Below the pieces are notes generated by a model. It was not told the origin of the DNA. It saw nothing but the letters and a program-made list of their open reading frames with translations, and searched no databases. Below, one piece after another: positions 7,091 to 12,034 of a stretch of 12,034 bases of DNA (position 1 is its first letter; each line of letters opens with the position of its first letter). Position numbers and translations under genes: made by a program. The stretch spans positions 1-12,034 of the forward strand of contig JBAYDV010000063.1 of the NCBI GenBank assembly GCA_041668045.1. Direction: 5' to 3'. Origin of the DNA: JBAYDV01 sp041668045 (GTDB lineage: Bacteria > Bacteroidota > Bacteroidia > Bacteroidales > UBA932).

Positions 7091-7606
7091 TTAACTTCTG
7101 CCTCGTCTGATACATTTTTTGAGAAAATGATAGGCCTTAATCAGAAACCACCTCAAAGGATAGCATACTATATATATAGTAGTATAAGATTTCCACCAGA
7201 CGGAATCCTTATGCCAGGTAATTAGCCCGCCGAACATACTCCCAGAAGTAACCACAGCGAAAGCGTTCTCTACAGATACTACTTCGAAAGGACTATAACA
7301 GCCGTCACCCCGGATTTTAAGAACCCTCGAATCACGACTTTCTATGCCAGCATTTTCCACACGAGTACCTTTATATATATGAATAATCCTATGCAGATGT
7401 ACCGAATCGCCAATATGAAAAAGCACGATATCCCCACGACGAAGTTTTTTCTCAATAGGGCTGACCACCACGAAATCACGACCATCGAGGAAAGTCGGAC
7501 TCATGCTAACCCCCTTCACCATAATTTTCACATCCTGGCCAGAGCGAACCCTATCCTCGACCTCATCGAAAAACACACTGTTAGGAATTTTTTTGCAGCT
7601 AATCAT
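7091..7606 (-). CDS. Small S24/S26 signal-peptidase-like protein
   Basis: A 171-residue protein of the S24/S26 peptidase-like fold. The GVSMSPT segment (32-38) carries the nucleophile-type S34. RRGDIVLF (56-63) and LHRII (71-75) follow, with H72 where the SipW/ER-type signal peptidases have the general base, and then RGDG (99-102). A Ser-His dyad is therefore more likely than the Ser-Lys dyad of LepB. There is no N-terminal membrane anchor. A hydrophobic stretch near the C terminus (about 142-162) followed by KKCIRRGR could attach it to the membrane. Its start overlaps the SIMPL gene's end by eight bases, so the two are probably co-transcribed. As I recall, similar short proteins accompany PqqD-like and ABC-transporter genes in Bacteroidota; such genes lie 2 kb away on the other strand here. 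Peptidase activity and target are not shown. Confidence 0.8.
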   Translation of the reverse strand: MISCKKIPNSVFFDEVEDRVRSGQDVKIMVKGVSMSPTFLDGRDFVVVSPIEKKLRRGDIVLFHIGDSVHLHRIIHIYKGTRVENAGIESRDSRVLKIRGDGCYSPFEVVSVENAFAVVTSGSMFGGLITWHKDSVWWKSYTTIYIVCYPLRWFLIKAYHFLKKCIRRGRS

Positions 7607-8303
7607 CCAGATAATACTGAATAGTAGTCACTACGCGAACCTTCTTGATATAAGGCGTATTGCGATCACGATCATAAATTGAAAACTGACCCTGAGAAGC
7701 AGTCTTAATCTTTCCAAGCTTACTATCAGAATCCTTAGCGAACTTCTCAGCAGAAGCACGAGCATTCGAAGTCGCCTCTTCGATCATCCCAGGCTTAATA
7801 TCATTCAACAAAGTATATTTAAATTCTGTCTGAAAAGCATAATCAAAAGAAAGACCGATGCCACTAGAAAGCAACTCATTCTGCTCAGACATAATCTTCC
7901 TCACTAAATCCACCTTATTAGAAGCCACAGTAACTATCACAGAAGAAGAATACCTGAAATTAACTTTAGTAGCAGAATAATTATTAGCATAAGCATCATT
8001 AACATTAATAGGAGCCACAGTAATATCTTTCCTGTCGATACCCTTATTAATTAGAAAATCTATGATAATATCCGTCGCAGCCTGAGACCTCTTATAAATA
8101 AAGCCCAAATCATTACTAGCGACCTTATATATCAAAGGCCATATTACCTGATTCGCACGCACCTCTTTCTCTGCCAACCCCTTAACTGTCACCACGCGTT
8201 CCGAATCCTTATAATGAGAAATACCACCATAAATAAACCAACCTAGGACCACAAGTCCTAGTCCAATTAAAAAACCTGCCAAAGACGGACTATTTCTATT
8301 CAT
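7599..8303 (-). CDS. Membrane-anchored SIMPL-domain (DUF541) protein
   Basis: A 234-residue protein with one N-terminal membrane segment (about residues 8-28, GFLIGLGLVVLGWFIYGG) and a SIMPL/DUF541 domain outside the membrane. The conserved opening RVVTVKGLAEKEVRANQ and the later SNARASAEKFAKDSDSKLGKI stretch are typical. The family is found in envelope proteins such as OMP28/BP26, and its biochemical role is poorly known. I chose the ATG at 8303 because it places the membrane anchor right at the N terminus. An in-frame ATG at 8345 and a TTG at 8384 would add 14 or 27 residues and remain possible. The end overlaps the S26-like gene by eight bases, indicating a two-gene unit. Confidence 0.8.
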   Translation of the reverse strand: MNRNSPSLAGFLIGLGLVVLGWFIYGGISHYKDSERVVTVKGLAEKEVRANQVIWPLIYKVASNDLGFIYKRSQAATDIIIDFLINKGIDRKDITVAPINVNDAYANNYSATKVNFRYSSSVIVTVASNKVDLVRKIMSEQNELLSSGIGLSFDYAFQTEFKYTLLNDIKPGMIEEATSNARASAEKFAKDSDSKLGKIKTASQGQFSIYDRDRNTPYIKKVRVVTTIQYYLDD

Positions 8304-8439
8304 ATTAAAATTTTTTAAGGCAATGTATAACCGTTGAGACAGCATTACCAGGCCACCAGCAGCAATACTTGCGAAGTAAAACAAAAAGTAAATAGCATTT
8401 TATACTAATAAACTCACGATAAGAATAAGGATTTTTTCT

Positions 8440-8447
8440 TACATTTG
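8440..8447 (+). promoter_or_regulatory. Promoter -7 box for the radical SAM cluster
   Basis: TACATTTG fits TAnnTTTG and is followed by C, like the good promoter at the left end. No TTTG stands 19 bases upstream (that position reads CGAT). The box ends only five bases before the ATG at 8453, so the mRNA would have almost no leader. A 6-bp inverted repeat, TAAGAA (8420-8425) / TTCTTA (8436-8441), overlaps the box's left end and might bind a regulator. Confidence 0.5.
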
Positions 8448-8452
8448 CAAGC

Positions 8453-9748
8453 ATGGATAAGAAAAACTATATAACATTTCAAGACGGAATAAAACTCAAT
8501 GGTCCAAAAGCATTTAACGCTCTGACGAAACCCGTAGGTTCAGTATGTAACCTGGCATGTAAATATTGCTACTACATAGATAAAGAGCGATTTTATGGTA
8601 AGCATCAGCCACGAATGAGCGATGAGATGCTTGAAAACTATATCAAAGAATACATTCAAACCAATGAGATACCAGAAATAACATTCTGCTGGCATGGAGG
8701 AGAACCAACACTCGCAGGAATTGATTTTTTCAGGAAAGCAGTCGCTTTCGAGAGAAAATATAATACTAACAACAAGAAAATCATAAATTCCATACAGACC
8801 AATGGTACTCTAATAACAGACGAATGGGCCAACTTCTTTCGTAAAAACAGATTCCTGGTCGGAATCTCCATCGACGGACCAGAAGATATCTATAACTCAT
8901 ATCGAGTAAACAAATCTGGAAAAGGAATGTACAAATCTGTTATGAAAGGACTAGAAATCCTGAAAAGGCACCATGTTGACTTCAACATACTATGCGTCGT
9001 AACAAATAAAAGTGCAGGAAGAGGAAAAGAAATATACAACTTTTTCAAAGAACAAGGAGCACAATTCCTTCAATTCCTGCCATGTGTTGACTACCTTAAA
9101 AAAGATGAAAGATATCCAGACAGAGCAGTCATCGTCGATCCTATTAAAATCAATGCAGGCGAGGCAGAAGACCCAAACTCTGGAATATATCCTTCACCAT
9201 ACAACACCACAGCAGAAGACTATGGCCAATTCCTGATCGACATATTCGATGAATGGGTAATCAATGACGTAGGTAAAATCTTCGTACAATTATTCGATTT
9301 AACACTATCATCATGGTGTGGAATACCACCATCAGTATGCGCATATAGAGAAACATGTGGAGACGTACTAGCAGTAGAACATAACGGCGACGTATTCTCA
9401 TGTGACCACTTCGTATATCCAGAACACAAACTCGGCAATATACAGACCAGCTCTATATCAGAAATGCTACGCTCTCAACAGCAGATAGACTTCGGAATAA
9501 ACAAAAGAAACACACTATCGAGAGAATGCATGAGATGTGAATACTATTTCGCTTGTAGAGGAGAATGTCCAAAACACAGACATATCGATACCATAGACGG
9601 AGAGAAAAAATTCTCACTATGTGAAGGACTAAAAGCATTCTACAAACACGTTGACCCATATATGAGTTTCATGCGAGACATGTTATCACAAGAAAAGGCG
9701 CCAGCATTAGTAATGGAATGGGCTAGAGCTGCTAAAGGAATGCTTTAA
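8453..9748 (+). CDS. Anaerobic sulfatase-maturating enzyme-type radical SAM/SPASM protein
   Basis: A 431-residue radical SAM enzyme. The SAM cluster motif is C32-X3-C36-X2-C39 (CNLACKYC). HGGEPT (81-86), SIQTNGTL (113-120) and GISIDGP (137-143) follow. The C-terminal SPASM cysteines are C296, C302, C317, C359, C362, C368, C372 and C390. The spacings C-X5-C-X14-C and C-X2-C-X5-C-X3-C-X17-C equal those I recall for anaerobic sulfatase-maturating enzymes, and the SCDHFV segment includes D318, equivalent to their catalytic Asp. Such enzymes convert an active-site Cys or Ser of sulfatases to formylglycine without oxygen. No sulfatase gene is in the window. The next genes are a PqqD-like protein and an ABC exporter, so modification of a peptide substrate is the alternative. 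ATG start; a TAnnTTTG box lies five bases upstream. Confidence 0.88.
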   Translation: MDKKNYITFQDGIKLNGPKAFNALTKPVGSVCNLACKYCYYIDKERFYGKHQPRMSDEMLENYIKEYIQTNEIPEITFCWHGGEPTLAGIDFFRKAVAFERKYNTNNKKIINSIQTNGTLITDEWANFFRKNRFLVGISIDGPEDIYNSYRVNKSGKGMYKSVMKGLEILKRHHVDFNILCVVTNKSAGRGKEIYNFFKEQGAQFLQFLPCVDYLKKDERYPDRAVIVDPIKINAGEAEDPNSGIYPSPYNTTAEDYGQFLIDIFDEWVINDVGKIFVQLFDLTLSSWCGIPPSVCAYRETCGDVLAVEHNGDVFSCDHFVYPEHKLGNIQTSSISEMLRSQQQIDFGINKRNTLSRECMRCEYYFACRGECPKHRHIDTIDGEKKFSLCEGLKAFYKHVDPYMSFMRDMLSQEKAPALVMEWARAAKGML

Positions 9749-9771
9749 AACACAGACTCAGGAAAACCTTA

Positions 9772-9785
9772 ACGAAGACATTCGT
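9772..9785 (+). repeat. Short hairpin between the radical SAM and PqqD-like genes
   Basis: ACGAA (9772-9776) and TTCGT (9781-9785) form a perfect 5-bp stem with the loop GACA, within the 55-base gap between the two genes. No T-run follows, so it does not look like an intrinsic terminator. It could mark RNA processing between the cistrons or be chance. Confidence 0.3.
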
Positions 9786-9803
9786 ACTAAGAAATATAAA
9801 ACT

Positions 9804-10070
9804 ATGAAGATAAAAGATAATTTAAAAATAAGAAATGTCGCTGGAGAGAACATCGTCATACTTCAAGACCAAAAGGTCTCGGATATGACGAAGCTCCTCT
9901 CATTAAATGCCACATCCAAATATCTTTGGGAACAGTTAAAAGGAAAAGACTTCGAAGTCGAAGATGTAAAAAAAACTTTATTAGACCATTGGGATATAGA
10001 TGATACATTGGCCAGTCAAGATGCCCAAAAATGGGTAGATTTACTAAAAGCCAATGGTGCGATACAATAA
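9804..10070 (+). CDS. PqqD-like small protein (RiPP recognition element fold)
   Basis: An 88-residue protein with the PqqD layout. A beta-rich N-terminal part (about 1-30, with the segment NIVILQDQKVSDMTKLLSLN) is followed by NATSKYLWEQLKGKDFEVEDVKKTLLDHWDID and a C-terminal helix ending in LLKANGAIQ. It corresponds to the usual 'lN.ta..iWe.l.g......ei...l...fdvd...a..dv..fl..L...Gli' pattern. PqqD-type domains bind the leader of a precursor peptide and present it to a modifying enzyme, often a radical SAM protein. A radical SAM/SPASM gene lies 55 bases upstream and an ABC exporter gene 59 bases downstream, a fitting context. The assignment rests on pattern and context; no precursor gene was found. 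Confidence 0.8.
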   Translation: MKIKDNLKIRNVAGENIVILQDQKVSDMTKLLSLNATSKYLWEQLKGKDFEVEDVKKTLLDHWDIDDTLASQDAQKWVDLLKANGAIQ

Positions 10071-10129
10071 ATTAGACGAAAGAATAATAGAAAATAATAA
10101 AAGTTAAAAAGTATAAGAAAATAAATACC

Positions 10130-11851
10130 GTGCTTAAACGAATCGTAAAATTAATTCCAAAAGCATATAGAGGAAAAGGATTGATAATATCACTCCTCGT
10201 ACCCTTTAATGCGATATTAGACCTAATCGGTCTAGCTGCCTTATTGCCATTACTGATAGCAGTTTTAGATTCGTCAAGCAAAGAAATAATGGGAATAAGT
10301 ATCCCAGTCAATGGAGAAAATGCTATAGGCATGATAATCATAGTACTACTAATAATACTACTTAAAAACTTATTACGACTAAGCATTCTTAACTACCAGA
10401 ACAAATACTTATTATCACTTTACGCTTATTTCTCAGATTCACTATTCGCCAAACTATACTCCAAAGGACTAGAATATGTTAAACAGTCCAATTCTACAAG
10501 ACTATCATACAAAATCAACTCAGTCTGTTATAGTTTTGGAGTCGGATTTTTGGCAGCCATACTAAATTTCGTGGGAGAATCCCTATTCATCATACTTCTA
10601 CTCGCAGCACTATTTATATTCGATGTAAGATCTGGTCTGCTAATAATAATCTGCTTCGTACCAGTAGTTATTATATACCTCAAAACAGTAAAATCCAAAC
10701 TAAAAGAATATGGCCAGAAAGAAATGCTAGTCAGACGAGACCAGCAGCGAGTAGTACAAGAAACCTTCAAAGGCTATCCAGACATGGAGATTAACAAAGC
10801 CTTTCCTCAAGTCAGAAAAAGATTTGATAAAGGTCTAAAAGAGATATCGAGATACAGAGTAAAAACTATCTTAATAAACGCTATTCCTTCATACATGATG
10901 GAATTCGCAGTAGCCATAGTCGTATCTGCACTAGTAATATTTAGTATGAACGCAAGTGATTCATCCATAAGAGTATTTCTTGGAGTATTCTCGATAGCAG
11001 TACTACGAATGCTACCATCAGTAAAATCGCTAATAAGCAAATGGAATACCATTAAATCGACACAATTCTCACTAGAAGTACTCGAAGAACTAGAAAACAC
11101 AGAAAATATAGTCGATTGGACATCAAAAACAAAAATGCCAAATAGTGATAATTCTGTGACACCATTTACATTCGAACACGAGATTAAAGTCGAAAACCTA
11201 TCCTTCTACTATCAAGATGATGAGAATAACCCAATATTAAAAAATGTCTCATTCGACATAAAAAAAGGAGAACGATTCGGCATCAAAGGCAGAACAGGAT
11301 CAGGGAAAAGCACACTATTCAATCTCCTGCTAGGACTATTCACCCCAACAAGTGGAAGCATCAAAATAGATGGCACGACACTATCTAAAGAAAATATAGA
11401 CAGCTGGCATAAAATAATAGGATATGTACCACAAGACGTATTCATCTCAGACGTCACATTGCTAGAAAATATAGCCATAGGTCAGAACAAAGAAGATATA
11501 AACAGAGAAAAAGTCGAGAAAATATTAAGACAAGTATCACTTGGAGACTTCCTAGACTCATTAAAAGATGGACTTGACACCATGCTAGGAGAGGCAGGAA
11601 GTCGTATCTCTGGAGGACAGAGACAGCGCATAGGTATTGCCCGTGCTCTATATAAAAACATAGAAGTACTATTCTTCGATGAAGCTACATCATCGCTAGA
11701 CACAGATACAGAAAAAGAAATTAATACAGCCATTGAGAAACTCTCAAATGAGCAAAAACGATTAACGATAATTATTATTTCTCACAGACCTGATTCATTA
11801 AAATTCTGTGACAGAATTATAAATATAAAGAAACATGAAGTGGAAATTTAA
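10130..11851 (+). CDS. ABC exporter, fused membrane and ATP-binding domains
   Basis: A 573-residue half-transporter that should act as a homodimer in the inner membrane. The N-terminal part (to about 310) has several strongly hydrophobic segments, fitting a six-helix exporter domain. The ATPase domain has Walker A GRTGSGKST (387-395), a Q-loop region YVPQDVF, signature SGGQRQ (494-499), Walker B VLFFDEATSSLD (from 513, D517/E518) and the H-loop His at 552. Nothing is missing. There is no N-terminal C39 peptidase domain, so any leader cleavage would need another enzyme, possibly the S26-like protein. The start is GTG; the next in-frame ATG would remove the first membrane helix. Substrate could be a peptide, lipid or glycolipid; the PqqD neighbour favours a peptide. 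The next gene overlaps its 3' end by 17 bases. Confidence 0.93.
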   Translation: MLKRIVKLIPKAYRGKGLIISLLVPFNAILDLIGLAALLPLLIAVLDSSSKEIMGISIPVNGENAIGMIIIVLLIILLKNLLRLSILNYQNKYLLSLYAYFSDSLFAKLYSKGLEYVKQSNSTRLSYKINSVCYSFGVGFLAAILNFVGESLFIILLLAALFIFDVRSGLLIIICFVPVVIIYLKTVKSKLKEYGQKEMLVRRDQQRVVQETFKGYPDMEINKAFPQVRKRFDKGLKEISRYRVKTILINAIPSYMMEFAVAIVVSALVIFSMNASDSSIRVFLGVFSIAVLRMLPSVKSLISKWNTIKSTQFSLEVLEELENTENIVDWTSKTKMPNSDNSVTPFTFEHEIKVENLSFYYQDDENNPILKNVSFDIKKGERFGIKGRTGSGKSTLFNLLLGLFTPTSGSIKIDGTTLSKENIDSWHKIIGYVPQDVFISDVTLLENIAIGQNKEDINREKVEKILRQVSLGDFLDSLKDGLDTMLGEAGSRISGGQRQRIGIARALYKNIEVLFFDEATSSLDTDTEKEINTAIEKLSNEQKRLTIIIISHRPDSLKFCDRIINIKKHEVEI

Positions 11852-12034
11852 TATCGCCGATAAATCATTCATGATAGAAAGTGGATTAGCAGAATGCCCA
11901 TTACTCAAGATAAATGGGTTCAAGCCTTTCTACAAGGGAGAAGTCTCGGAAGACGACTCTACAGATAGAGCTGCCGCAGACACTATTCTATACTATAGTA
12001 GTATGGGGAAACTCTCTGATATGCAGAGCGAATT
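11835..12034 (+). CDS. Start of an unrecognised gene, cut by the window edge
   Basis: An open frame begins with ATG at 11835, overlaps the last 17 bases of the ABC gene, and stays open for 66 codons to the window end. The protein starts MKWKFNIADKSFMIESGLAE and continues with a KPFYKGEV segment and an acidic stretch SEDDSTDRAAD. I do not recognise it with certainty. Position after PqqD and ABC genes, and the 'xxxIADxxFxIE ... FxPF' style of the beginning, recall the N termini of HPr-kinase-like proteins found in such clusters, but the P-loop that would decide this lies outside the window. The overlap suggests translational coupling with the exporter. Confidence 0.6.
   Translation, partial: MKWKFNIADKSFMIESGLAECPLLKINGFKPFYKGEVSEDDSTDRAAADTILYYSSMGKLSDMQSE

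Noticed and set aside
7379..7624. An 81-codon plus-strand open frame
   Set aside because: It is antisense to the well-supported S26-like gene and shows no family resemblance; it is a by-product of the coding strand. The same applies to the other open frames lying opposite or inside the named genes.
8304..8384. Longer version of the SIMPL protein starting at TTG (8384) or ATG (8345)
   Set aside because: The extra residues precede the membrane anchor and resemble nothing known; the ATG at 8303 gives a normal anchor-first protein. The choice is not certain.
8382..8390. TACTTTTTG on the minus strand as a promoter box for the SIMPL gene
   Set aside because: It has one base too many for TAnnTTTG, and the 19-base position upstream lacks TTTG.
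9921..9928. TATCTTTG inside the PqqD-like gene as an internal promoter
   Set aside because: It matches the -7 consensus but has no TTTG 19 bases upstream and lies in coding sequence; likely chance in AT-rich DNA.
1..12034. CRISPR array, insertion sequence, tRNA or rRNA
   Set aside because: No regularly spaced repeats, transposase, terminal inverted repeats or tRNA/rRNA-like segments were seen; almost all of the window is protein-coding.

Overview
The window looks like a piece of an AT-rich Bacteroidota chromosome, most likely Bacteroidales. The evidence is indirect but consistent. Two spacers carry the Bacteroidota promoter box TAnnTTTG, one with a perfect TTTG partner 19 bases away. Start codons lack Shine-Dalgarno sequences. 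The gene families (SLC13 transporter with RCK domains linked to cysC/cysD/cysN, an anaerobic sulfatase-maturase-type radical SAM protein, PqqD-like and S26-peptidase proteins) are ones commonly met in this phylum. I cannot name the genus.

Left part (187-6935, minus strand, read right to left): a compact six-gene sulfate activation operon in the order cysC, SLC13-type anion transporter, cysD, cysN, cysH-type APS reductase, extended-SDR sugar-nucleotide epimerase-like protein. Spacings run from 26 bases down to a one-base TAATG overlap. Together the genes would import sulfate, convert it to APS (CysD/CysN), phosphorylate APS to PAPS (CysC) and also reduce APS to sulfite (CysH). CysN ends in a domain that looks like a second APS kinase whose P-loop is destroyed. 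The SDR has lost the usual catalytic lysine. In front of cysC, a TAnnTTTG box is directly followed by a perfect 20-bp palindrome, with two 13-bp direct repeats further upstream, so the operon is probably regulated.

Middle (7091-8303, minus strand): two overlapping genes, a membrane-anchored SIMPL-domain protein followed by a small S24/S26 signal-peptidase-like protein.

Right part (8453-12034, plus strand): a second gene cluster diverging from the SIMPL gene. It holds a radical SAM/SPASM protein with the cysteine pattern of anaerobic sulfatase-maturating enzymes, a PqqD-like small protein, an ABC exporter with fused permease and ATPase, and the first 66 codons of another gene that overlaps the ABC gene and runs out of the window. 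PqqD-like protein, ABC exporter, radical SAM enzyme and a nearby S26-type peptidase are what a peptide-modifying (RiPP-like) system would contain, although no precursor peptide is visible here. This is the best candidate in the window for an undescribed system.

Far left (1-186): the 3' flank of the operon. It contains an unusually GC-rich 60-base island and a near-consensus leftward promoter for a gene outside the window. No tRNA, rRNA, CRISPR array, insertion sequence or clear intrinsic terminator was seen.
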